64,000 nt of DNA from Physcia stellaris (lineage: Eukaryota > Ascomycota > Lecanoromycetes > Caliciales > Physciaceae): positions 62,001-126,000 of the forward strand of contig JABSSW010000046.1 in NCBI GenBank assembly GCA_018902385.1, given 5' to 3'. A program made the translations under genes and the position numbers. The notes under the pieces were generated by a model. That model saw only the letters and a program-made list of their open reading frames with translations. It did no database searches and was not told the DNA's origin. Positions 31,318 to 41,031 of this stretch are shown piece by piece (positions within the stretch are counted from its first letter, which is position 1; every line of letters begins with the position of its first letter).

Positions 31318-33948
31318 AGACCTTCAACAATACTGCTTATCATGGCCTCAATATCGCCTTGGTCCTCCTCCTTGTATCATTATCTCGCTAGTGGTCACAT
31401 ATCCAACATCGCTGCCTTCAAGACTTCCCAACGCTTCTATCAAACCCACCAGAAACATTCCGTTCGTTGTCAATGGGTCCGATAAGACGAGCAAAAAGAA
31501 GCTTGGGATTATTATTGTGTGTAGGGAACGACGAAGTCAATGCAACAAAATCAAGAACAAAAGATGAAGCATGTCCGCGTGACAGAACAACAGCGGGCCG
31601 AACAGAAGCGTCTCGAAGGAGGAAATCTGCTGCAGAATCTACTTCTCCCTCTGCATCTCTTTGTTCAGCAGTCTCCTTATCCGATACATCGATTTGAGTC
31701 ATCACAACAAAGGTCTCGCAATTGGTAGAGCCCTTTATCGCCTACTCCACTACATACACCTTCGATTTCGGTTACCTCACCACCCGCTACAGCGAAGCGA
31801 ACCACCTCGCCGAAACACTCATCTCTCTCGGGCTTTGCACTGAAAATCCGTATCAAGTCGCTCGGGGGACGGACTCTTCTGCTCGCTTACTCATTCAATT
31901 CCGCCTCCAAAGCCTGCTGCAATGCGGTCAACACCCACCTGCAAATCGACTTCCAAAACATCTTCAAAGGGCTCTATCTCACAATTAAAGACCTTTACAT
32001 CATGTTGGCTGGGAAATACATGAGAGCAAAGCTATTCGCAAACCAGAATAGCTCTTCTCCGCCGGGCATCTCTGCCATTCGCTCAAGCGCCGCCTATTTC
32101 CTATCCGCCAGAAGGATGAAAGCCAAAGCCTTCGATCCAGTGTATGCTTCGGCTAAACAGTCGACCCGCTCTCTACCTTCGCAAAAGCCTACTCACTCAT
32201 TTCGTCCGGCACTTTCTTGTCTTTCTCCCGTTACTTGACGCTGTTGAGGACCTTCCGCCACCTAGCCTCCTAGCGTCATCACCTTCGACAGTACGACATG
32301 GGCTGAGAGCGACGGGATACCTGTGAGACGACGAAGGCGCTGTTTTTCCCGATAATTGTCGGCAAATTATTAGTTCTACGGACTGACTCCAGAGAGACTA
32401 CGTGACCCAGGCCTGGGCGCCAAGCCTTTGGAAGATCTCATCGCGCGAACTCCTAAAACAAAACAAGCAACTATTCTCCACATCCACAAGCAGTTCAACA
32501 ATCTTCATAACAGTCTGCATCGAGCAGGCCTGTCTTCCAAAACTCTGTACTATCGGACATCCCATTCCTGAGCCCTACTTCAAAAAAGCCAGTTTTTCAA
32601 GCTCAGACCGCCAGACCAGATCAAAGACCTGCGAAAGAGGCAGACGACGGAGTATCCCAGCTGTAACATGATAAACCTTCGAGACAAAATGACGATTAAA
32701 TCAGGTTTCCTTCTGGAGGGCCACAAAGTAACATAGAGCATCTTCATGGGTTGAAGTTCAATGTAACACAGAATAACTTCATGGCAACGAGACGACTCAA
32801 TACGGACCTTCGACCTCGGAGCCAGTCTTGATCTCGGAGTCAACTTGTCAGTCAGCCAGCCAGTTAGCGAACCGTAATGGAGGGTGAATACTCCACGAAT
32901 AGCTCAATGCCTACCTCCTTATAGTTACGGACCAGTCAGGCAGTAAGCCTGGCTCAATGGCAGTCAACGCCGACCGCATTCCTCGAGTCTCCGGCACAAA
33001 AGAGGCTCTACAATAGGCATCGCCTTAGAGCGCTGGGACACCGCGTAATGAAGATGGGGATAGATGCCGCACACACACACAAAAACCTCACATCCAAACC
33101 ACTACCCAAGCCAACACCAAAGCTTTCGGTGCCTAGGCTTGTCACATCCTCCCCAGCATTGCCCGAGACCTAACCGCTCCGCCCCCTCCCGCTTCGCCTC
33201 GGTCCTGTAAGCCTGCTTCTATGGCGTCAGCGCGCCTGTTACTATCGTACTATAGCACTAAAAGCGTATCTGTTCTTTTTCCGATTCTTTAAGCCTTCTC
33301 AGTCACAAGACATTAGATGGACCTATATCACAGCGTTACAAGAGCGAAGCTACACAGCCAAACCAGTTCGCCATCTCCGCAAATCTCTGATCCTAGCCGC
33401 CCGGCTAAATCTGAGGACTTGCATCAAGGCAGCACACGCCTGCGGAACCGACACCGCCCTGCCTCTATTCCACTTGCCAAAATCGCCGATCTTCCATAAA
33501 AATGACCAGATATCTCCTGAACCGACCCGATGAGGTCTTCAAGAGGGTCCTCACTCTTATGGCCTCCGCATTTATCTGCCTCCAACTTCTGCCTTCCAAT
33601 ATCTCCTGCCTTCACTTTTACGTTCCCACGTTTACCATATCGACTGATATGGGACTTCCAACTTCAAGCATGGCCTGTCGAACTATCCACACATTGCAGG
33701 TCGATCGCGGCGGATACAATAAATCATGCATGGAGTAGACCGTTGACGGTTTCAATCTCTGTTTAGTTTCAACACAAGAGAGGAGAGATCACTTCAAGGC
33801 AAACACAAGGGAGTAAGCATACAGGGAAGCAGGATTAAAATGAGAAAAAAAAAGCCAAGGATAGTAGGGTAGTGATGAAAGGTTAAAGATAGAGGGGAAA
33901 CCGGGGGGGCAGGATTGCTTTTTTGGAAATAAGAAGAAGAAAAAATGC
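31318..33948. other. No recognisable gene
   Basis: Several plus-strand frames (31722-31988, 32002-32238, 32402-32671) have coding-like composition but no recognisable domain and no consistent splice pattern. They may be the remains of one decayed gene. Nothing is called. Confidence 0.4.
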
Positions 33949-33949
33949 C

Positions 33950-34145
33950 AAGGCTAGAGGAGCAAGAATAGGGATACAAGGATAGGAAGTCAAGGATAGA
34001 AAGGCAAAGATAGAAAGACAAGGATAGAAGGGCAAGGATAGGGGGCAAGGATAGGGGGCAAGGATAGGGGGCAAGGATAGGGGGCAAGGATAGGGGGCAA
34101 GGATAGGGGTGCAGTAATAAAGAGGCAAAGATGGAGGGGCAAGCA
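33950..34145 (+). repeat. 13-bp minisatellite (GGGGGCAAGGATA)
   Basis: Five or six perfect GGGGGCAAGGATA units at about 34028-34107, flanked by diverged units with the common CAAGGATA or CAAAGATA. The open frame on the other strand (Pro/Leu/Tyr-rich) is a by-product. Confidence 0.9.
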
Positions 34146-35677
34146 TCGGGGCGCAGCACAAGGAGGCAGGAAGAGTAAAAAGCGAATAGCGGAGGGCAAA
34201 AAGCACAACGGGGATCACAACAACGGGGCGGCAAGATGGATATTACACCAAGGACATTGGACCAGCAATACCGCACTACTTAGGGACCACGCAATGGTGG
34301 TTCGGCAAATGGAATACTGCGACGGCGGCAGATTTGAAAATGTCCTTAACGGAGTTGAAGAATGGGTCATGGTGACGGAGACAAAGAGCCAAGTGAAAGA
34401 TGAAGAAGAAGTCACTGGCTAAACAGCGCTTCGCATCCAAAATTCGCGAGATTGGACCTTCGCCCTCAAACGCAACATCCAGCTTGCTTAAGTCGTACGA
34501 TACCGTTCTAGGAGGCTCAATAGCCCAGAAGACTCGGATCTAAATCACAATTAAGTGACAGCCTTCAAGCGCAAAAAATTCTCACCATCTAGGCGATAGC
34601 TTAAAGGGAGTGAAGAGAGGGTCAAGCAAATCTCCGAAGCTTGCAGAAGCAAATAGTGGCGAGAAACAATGCGTCATCTATTATGGTTGTGGCCTGCAGC
34701 ATTCTCGGCAGTTCGCTCAACATATTCGTTTTTGCACGAACCCTCCAACCCGGTTTCGACATCAACAAAAAGCCCCAAATTTCCACTTATCCGCCAGACC
34801 CCGAATGACTCATCTTATATTCTCACCTGGAGTCACACGGATGGCCAGAGATCACTGAGCCGACTCTGTTAGCCGATTACTACCGCCACGACCAAAGCCG
34901 AAGCTTCTGGCAGCCCTCCCTGTCACGCGGAGCCGAAAAAGTCTTTGACTGAGATCTTTGGTACAATGCCCTCAACTACTGTAGACCCTTAAGGCCGAGT
35001 CTTTGGAGAAATTGGACTGGCCACCATTGGAGCCGGGTGACAAAGCCGTCTCCCACAGCTCAGAACCTCGAAATCGATCTTGAACGCTCTTGTCCATTGG
35101 GAAATGAACGCTGTACAGAGTTCTTGGATGAGAAATATCATCATCGCTTTTAGTCTGAAAGCCGGGATAATGTCTGCAGCTATTTGGCACCAGCGCCTCG
35201 CGCTGGTCTGGATCCAGGTAGTCTCATTCTGCCCATGCGTCGGAAGTCTACAATACCTCTCCAGTCGAGGCAGCCTCAACAATCCATCAAATGATTCTAG
35301 CTAGCTCCGCTCCAGCCTTCTTATCTTCACGAGGAAAGGGAGAAAAATCTATCAGTTAAAGTGGATGGGTTTTGGACTGGATAAGTACCGTAACTTGATC
35401 ATCAATGTACTGTTAATATTCGCTTTGTCTCTACTATCTTAGCCTCCAGCACTAGCTTATGGATATGGATATAGCCAGCCTCCAAGGTCCATATCAATTA
35501 AAACCGGCTTTTGAATACTCTGTGTGAAGGTACGAGTACGTGTTTAAAGGACAGGTAGACAGTAAGAGTCATGAAACCCCAATGCAACATTCAGCATGTA
35601 AATTCATGCCACAAGCAGCCATCATGCGAAGTTTCATTCAATACCAAGACCTAGGCCTTCGTCCTACGTCATACTGT
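34146..35677. other. No recognisable gene
   Basis: Only short overlapping frames on both strands. Confidence 0.45.
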
Positions 35678-35923
35678 TCATCTCCAGTATTCCGGGTCAA
35701 CTTTCCCAGCCCACTTCTGGCACAGCTCACGGTCATTCCTGTTTATCTCTGCGCGAGCTTCACGGGCTTCATATTGCTGTCTCTGCTGTGCGAGTACGTA
35801 TTGCATATGTAATCGTCTCCGACGTCCTACTGGAAGCCCTATAGCGGCGCCGACGAGAGAACCGTAGAACAGAGCAACGGTTTCGCTCCTGACATTAAAT
35901 CCGAAAAGTTTCATGAAACTCAT
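35678..35923 (-). CDS. Small single-pass membrane protein
   Basis: Single exon, 81 residues. MSFMKLFGFNVRSETVA leads into a hydrophobic helix (LFYGSLVGAAIGLPVG), an Arg cluster (RRRRLH) and a charged helix (QQRQQYEAREARAEINRNDR). It ends KVDPEYWR. The order of helix, positive cluster and soluble coil suits a small membrane-anchored protein, perhaps mitochondrial. No family is recognised. The length and tidy architecture argue for a real gene, but there is no independent support. Confidence 0.45.
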   Translation of the reverse strand: MSFMKLFGFNVRSETVALFYGSLVGAAIGLPVGRRRRLHMQYVLAQQRQQYEAREARAEINRNDRELCQKWAGKVDPEYWR

Positions 35924-36429
35924 TGTGATGTTTGAGCTGCGATACTAGATTTCAAAATTAGCATTCCTTTCCACCCACGGGATCACGTTGAAACACGTGC
36001 CTTAAGACCCAAGATTGATAGTTAATTCAGCAAGCGATGTTGGAAAATTGAGCGTAGTTGTTTTTGATGTTTTGATGTTAGTTAAGCAATTCGAAAGTCG
36101 AGAGATGCTTGGAATTTATCTTGCGAAAATTACCTTTATCTGTTTAGGTTCTGACTCATGCTCAAATATTTCTATTCTATTGCCGAGTTGTACCGCTCGG
36201 TAACCTAAAGTCAAAATTATCCCATCCCCATTAATATACCGCTTGTGGCAAGACGCGGACCTGTCTTGGCACTAAGAGTTGGCATTGAATACGCATAGGA
36301 CTTAGAGATGATACGAAGAAGCCACCACCTTCTAATTCCGCCCCAGGTCGGGTAATCGTAAGTCTGTCGGGATATACGTTCAAAGGTCCCATGGGATAAA
36401 ATGAGCTAACCTTCCGTGCCGTCAGATGT

Positions 36430-36699
36430 TCAACGAACCAGAAATTCAACAAAACTAAGAATCTTCTCCATCATCGAGTCCAGACATTTCACAACGCCGA
36501 TTTTGTACCAGCTTTTCTCAATCCAATCCAAGTCACGCCCTACTCTCCCAGCAGTCCACGGTCCGAACGTCCCATCATGATACAACTGATGAGCGAGGCA
36601 CATCGTGCTAGGATCGAACCTGTCACAAGGATGAAGCAGGATAGTTTCGAAAGCGCGAACAAAGGCATCGAACACCTGGTGTCGGGTACTTGTCAACAC
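36430..36699 (-). CDS. Possible exon of an unknown gene
   Basis: An open stretch of 89 codons with credible coding texture (DAFVRAFETILLHPCDRF, FGPWTAGRVGRDLDWIEKSW). CAG followed by GTG near 36676 could be a splice acceptor, so this may be an internal exon. No partner exon was found: the next minus frame upstream is antisense to the MOSC gene. Confidence 0.25.
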   Translation of the reverse strand: MLTSTRHQVFDAFVRAFETILLHPCDRFDPSTMCLAHQLYHDGTFGPWTAGRVGRDLDWIEKSWYKIGVVKCLDSMMEKILSFVEFLVR

Positions 36700-36908
36700 A
36701 TCACCATGTCACAAAGTCTTTGTTCTGCCTGTCTTAGTCGAGCGATCAAGAAAACAAAGAAGTAAACATCCAGCCCAAACTACTAAACTAGACCGTCTCT
36801 CGTACTCATCCCGAGCCTCATCAATCCTAGTACCCAGCAATACCCACACACCAATAGCCCGAGAAATCGCCAAACCACCACCAGACTCCTCACCCCATCC
36901 ACCGCACC

Positions 36909-37822
36909 ATGTCAGTCCACTCAACCCACCTCTCCCGCACCCACACCTTCTCCAAATCCCCCTCCCCCTCAATAACCCTCCTCGCCAACCACGGCGTCCA
37001 AAACGACGCCCACGCCGGCAAAACCGTAAAGCACCTCTACAACCTGCAAAAACACGCCAAAGCCCTAAAAAAGCCCAGAGACAGGACCCAAGCGCGACCC
37101 TACCCATACCCAAGAATCTGAAGCAGGTGCATTTGATCCCGCGGGAGTTGCTCGAGGATGAGGACTTCCGGGGCAGAGATGGGAGGAGGGTTAGGCCGGG
37201 GGAGCTGGGGGAGAATATTACGACGTGCGGGGTCGAGTTGGGGGCGTTGGGGGTGGGGACTAGGTTGGTTTTTGTTGAGGGGGATGAGGAGGGAATGGAC
37301 TCACCTGCGTGCGGCTCTGAGAACAAGCAGCAACCATCATCAGCAGAAAACGGCACGACCGAAGCGGATACGAAGCCCCAAACCTCTCCACGCAACCCGA
37401 AACCACTCGTCGCAGACACAACCGACTTTCTGCTGCTGACCACGATGGCCGTGTCAGCTCTCTTCCTCCTCCTGCGGCACATCCCGCATCAATATCTTGG
37501 GCTCCTACTGCTTTTCCTCGGGGTGATCGATTTCCTGCGCTCTACATCCCACCCTCTCTCTCCCCCTCCCTCCCCCCGTCCCACCACCTCCCGCCCCCGC
37601 CGTCCCACAATAATCCTAACCGGCCTGCGCAACCCCTGCGCCAAGATCGACACCTTCAGTCCCGGGCTCCTGGCCAAAAGCTACGTCCGCGATGCAGAGG
37701 GGAAGATCGTCGGGGCGAGGGTGGGCGTTATGGGTGTTGTCGAGTGGGGTGGGGTTGTTAGGCCGGGCATGAGGATACGGGTGGAGGAGCCGGGGGTTTG
37801 GGTTGGGATGGAGAGGATTTAG
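36909..37822 (+). CDS. MOSC-domain protein with a transmembrane insertion
   Basis: Model: join(36909..37025, 37079..37822), 286 residues. The intron has GTAAAG and CCCAG borders with a CCCTAAA branch (an acceptor six bases on is equally in frame). The MOSC fold is clear. It begins ITLLANHGVQNDAHAGKT, then NLKQVHLIPRELLEDE, PGELGENITTCGVELGAL, GTRLVF, ILTGLRNPCAKID, GARVGVMGVVEWGG and GMRIRVEEP. MOSC domains bind a persulfide or molybdenum cofactor sulfur through the conserved Cys of LRNPC. An insert of about 120 residues between GTRLVF and the LTGLRNPC strand carries two hydrophobic helices (LLLTTMAVSALFLLL and YLGLLLLFLGVIDFL), so the domain would be tethered to a membrane. Similar inserts may exist in other fungal MOSC proteins. 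An unspliced in-frame intron is the alternative. Confidence 0.82.
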
Positions 37823-38592
37823 GTGGGGAGGGGGGAGAGGGGGTTTGGTGGTTATGGATGGTGTGCTACATTATGTTATTCTGTGGCTCTGTTATCATGT
37901 GCTATACTATTGTAATGACCTATCAAAGGGATGAATCCCACAGCGTTACTGCTATGCAGCCGCGATTTCCAATGATAATGCTTCCGGCAGTAGATAATCC
38001 AGCCCGAATCCAGAACTTGGATGATGCATCCTCTTGGCTGCAACCAAATAACACGATAGATGTCTCGTGAAACCGCTATTTGCAAGGGTTGGGTATACCA
38101 GCAAACAATGTCCGACTCTCCGCGCTTGATTGAGTTGCTCCTTGAGGGATCCGCTCCTTGCTAACTCCCCACCTCCTCCCAGAATTAGTAGGCGCTCTGC
38201 TCCTCCTCAACTGATATAGCCATCTGACTTCCTCCTTCAACCGATAACCGACCCAGCTTCTCCTGCCGTATCTGCTTGCCATTGAGGCTGACATCCTTAT
38301 CGTTTCCGAGCTTAGCGATCGGGAGGTTATTCCAGGATCGTCCAAGCTGGTCGAGTGACTGGAGTGACTGTTCGCGAACTGATCCTGCGGTGTTGCTGGT
38401 ATCAAGGTGTCGCGCAAGCCGGGTGATTGATGCAGTCGAAGGCCTCATTCCCTGGAAGTCGTGGACGAAATTCCAAGACGGTGGTGATAGCTCACAAAGG
38501 TGGACAATGAGGGAAGGTGGAGTTAGGGAGTTTTCGGGGATAATAAGCGTGTAGTATATACTAATATTTGGAGATGATAATGTGTGACAAAT
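37823..38592. other. Degenerate stretch, one of two diverged duplicates
   Basis: Minus-strand frames (for example SLQSLDQLGRSWNNLPIAKL near 38330) resemble in DNA the segment at about 39436-39545 on the far side of the tandem repeats, so this is an old duplication. Function unknown. Confidence 0.4.
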
Positions 38593-38972
38593 GCGGCTGG
38601 CTGGACCAGGGTGCTGAAGCAAATGAGACGAAATTGCAGTGGCTGGGGCTTGGCACGCCTATATAGGCGACCCTCCCCGAGTTCTGGCCTCTGCAGCTTT
38701 CGTCTCTTCTTTTTTCGAGACCACATACTATCTTCCCCTCTTGTCGCGTCTGTCTTGGCTGTTTCTGTGCCTTGGGCGACGCTGGCGCCGTCTATGGACT
38801 CTTCCTTCGGCGGCTTGGGTCTTGGGGTTTGGGAGTTTGTTTCCCGGCACAGTGGCAGCCCCAGTTTGGCCCGTTTTGTTGGTTCCCCGTGGGCTACTGC
38901 TTTTGCTAGGAGACTACCGCCCAAACACTCATGTACATAGTATTCTAGCAATGAGGCGAACGAGGCTTTAGC
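38593..38972 (+). repeat. Repeat B, unit 1 (380 bp)
   Basis: Starts GCGGCTGGCTGGACC and ends GAGGCTTTAGC, immediately abutting unit 2. Outer ~110 and ~150 bases are nearly identical to unit 2, while the middle ~100 bases are unrelated. It contains the perfect 14-bp palindrome CGCCTATATAGGCG (38656-38669), which includes a TATA box. Layout is LTR- or TRIM-like, but no internal genes or clear TG..CA ends are seen, so no family is assigned. Confidence 0.85.
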
Positions 38973-39316
38973 GCGGCTGGCTGGACCAGGGTGCTGAAGC
39001 AAATGAGACGAAATTGCAGTGGCTGGGGCTTGGCACGCCTATATAGGCGACCCTCCCCCGAGTTCTGGTCTCTGCAGCTTTCGTCTCTTCTTTTTCCCAC
39101 CCACCCACGCCTCAATGGCCGTTTCTTCTGCGTATCAACTCCACTCCGGCAGGAGACCCTGTCGCATAGATAGGGGGAGTTTGTTTCCCGGCACAGTGGC
39201 AGCCCCAGTTTGGCCCGTTTTGTAGGTTCCCCGTGGGCTACTGCTTTTGCTAGGAGACTACCGCCCAAACACTCATGTACATAGTATTCTAACAATGAGG
39301 CGAACGAGGCTTTAGC
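38973..39316 (+). repeat. Repeat B, unit 2 (344 bp)
   Basis: Tandem partner of unit 1, with the same palindrome at 39036-39049 and the same ends. High identity of the shared parts implies a recent duplication or gene conversion. Confidence 0.85.
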
Positions 39317-40734
39317 ATGGCGTATGTCTGATCTAATGGCTCTCCTCTGAGATGATTGCTGAATGTTCTTGTGTAGCTATCGCTGAATGCGCTTGAACAT
39401 GGGCTGGACGATTGTGATCCCTGTCGCGTACACTATCCCCCCGTCTTGAAACTGAATCCTTCCCAAGCGTAGCAATCGTGACGTCATTACAGGATCGTTC
39501 GGTAAAGGCGCTAGGTCCATCCAAGTTGTTCGAGGCACTGAAGTGACCGATAAGCATTGAGAGGATGATGTCTCGTCCATAACTTCTTCGTATTTCCGTT
39601 TCTTGTTGACAGCTTGCTGTATATAAGGGTTCCTTGGTCGAGGCGAGATGGTACGGCTGCAATGTGACGAGGAACATGGGCTGAACGGTGGGGAGGAGCT
39701 TCGACGATTGGGCGGCGTTCGACGGTTGGGAGAATGTGAGAGAGGGCCACGGATGAAGATCACGCAGGTGATTGGGATCTGTTCGTCCTGCAAGGCTGGA
39801 ATTGACCGAAAGACGAGTAGTACCTGTAAAGACACCGCGCTGATGGATTCCAGTGATTGCTGCTTTTGCCGTCGAGTAAGCTGTCGCGGGGCTCACGTCG
39901 GGCCTTGAAGCCATCAATCTCCTGGCCATCGTGGCGAAGCTTATACCCAACGGCCAGTCCACGGACTTTAAAACCGTCGGCGATATCGACACCTTTCTTG
40001 CGAGGATGGGACCCCCTATCGGGCACTGGGCATGCAGCAGAGTCTGCACATGTCCAAGGTACTGTTCCACTGGGATCCTCCCGTCGTGGACTGGCCGGGT
40101 GGTCTACCCGAGCCAGCGCCTGGATGATGGAAGGCAAAGGTGCTTCCTTGTACACACCTTTGCACATTCTCAAAGCACAGTGGATGCTCCTCGCCCTGCT
40201 GTGATCGGATACCCGGGGGGTGACGTGGCCATTGAGAAGAAGAGGACGCGGCAGATCGATAGCCGCTCCCATTGAGAACCGCTGTGGCGTTCTTGATGGT
40301 ACCTTCTCTCATATGTGGACGTTTCCCTAGGATTTGACATTGGTGTATCATCTACCGGCTCCAAGCCCACCACTGACTGACAATCAATGAGTGGGTTATT
40401 CGGGTCCGACAGGCTATACGGACACGGAAACCAGTCAGGGGATACACCAACGTAACAGATCCCATCACAGGGAGGCACATCTCCCTGATACTCGTCATCC
40501 AGTGGCTAAGCTGCAACCAGTAAGTGCCCATCATCGTCAACTATAGGTAAAGGTCAGCGAGTGTCCTCATTTCGCGGCATCTGTTTACGTACCTTTTACC
40601 GCTATGTATCAGGCCGCGCGAAAAACACAAAGGAGAAAGCTGAAAAGCGAGGTAGGCGGAGTTGGGTCGTGTGGCTACTGCGGAGATAGGAATGCTGTAT
40701 AAGGTTTGAGGAGAAGGGGTGATAAAATGACGTA
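39317..40734. other. Decayed sequence, no intact gene
   Basis: Long minus-strand frames (for example 39333-40070) have no recognisable domain and overlap others in every frame. The segment at 40670-40745 resembles 41425-41505 (shared GTAGGTCTGATATAT-like stretch), so local duplication has occurred. Confidence 0.45.
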
Positions 40735-41031
40735 GGTCTGATATATAGAGCGCTGGTTCCCGCTTCGAGGGGAGAAAGCGTATCGGGCAGCTCACTTCGA
40801 AGCTTCTCGGTGTGCGAGGGATCATCAGCAAGATGATAGAAGATGGATATCAAAGTCGAAGCAACTGTATCACTATTCACGGTGAGTGAGATCGACCATT
40901 AGAGATTAATACGTGATCTTTTCATACCTTTCCGCAATGATGAGTGCGAATGCATCTCCTTGAAGCCAATGCTGATCCTTCGTTGATGATTCCTGCTCCC
41001 GACTCGCTTGCAAAAGCCAGGACATGATCTG
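40735..41031 (-). pseudogene. Cytochrome P450 fragment (I-helix region)
   Basis: Two exons joined by an intact intron (40873-40927, GTATGA to AATAG) give MSWLLQASREQESSTKDQHW, then LQGDAFALIIAESDTVASTL, then ISIFYHLADDPSHTEKLRSE. The AESDTVAST stretch is the P450 I-helix with its oxygen-activating acid-Thr pair, and the rest is the following J-helix region. The N-terminal half, the EXXR helix and the haem-binding Cys loop are not found nearby, so only about 90 residues survive. Confidence 0.7.

Noticed and set aside
30906-31485. Plus-strand frames with TYMPTQLP-type or Leu-rich repeats
   Set aside because: They begin in a repeat B fragment and cross a 36-bp minisatellite; no sign of a real gene on either side.
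33794-34276. 160-codon Pro/Leu/Tyr/Cys-rich minus frame
   Set aside because: Translation of a 13-bp minisatellite; length is a result of the repeat having no stop in that frame.
36600-36625. GGTTCGATCC (minus strand), like a tRNA or SINE B box
   Set aside because: No T-stem pairing, no acceptor stem and no A box at the right distance; it also lies in an open frame.
36709-37482. 257-codon minus-strand frame
   Set aside because: Antisense to the MOSC gene; Arg/Gly-rich translation without domain features.
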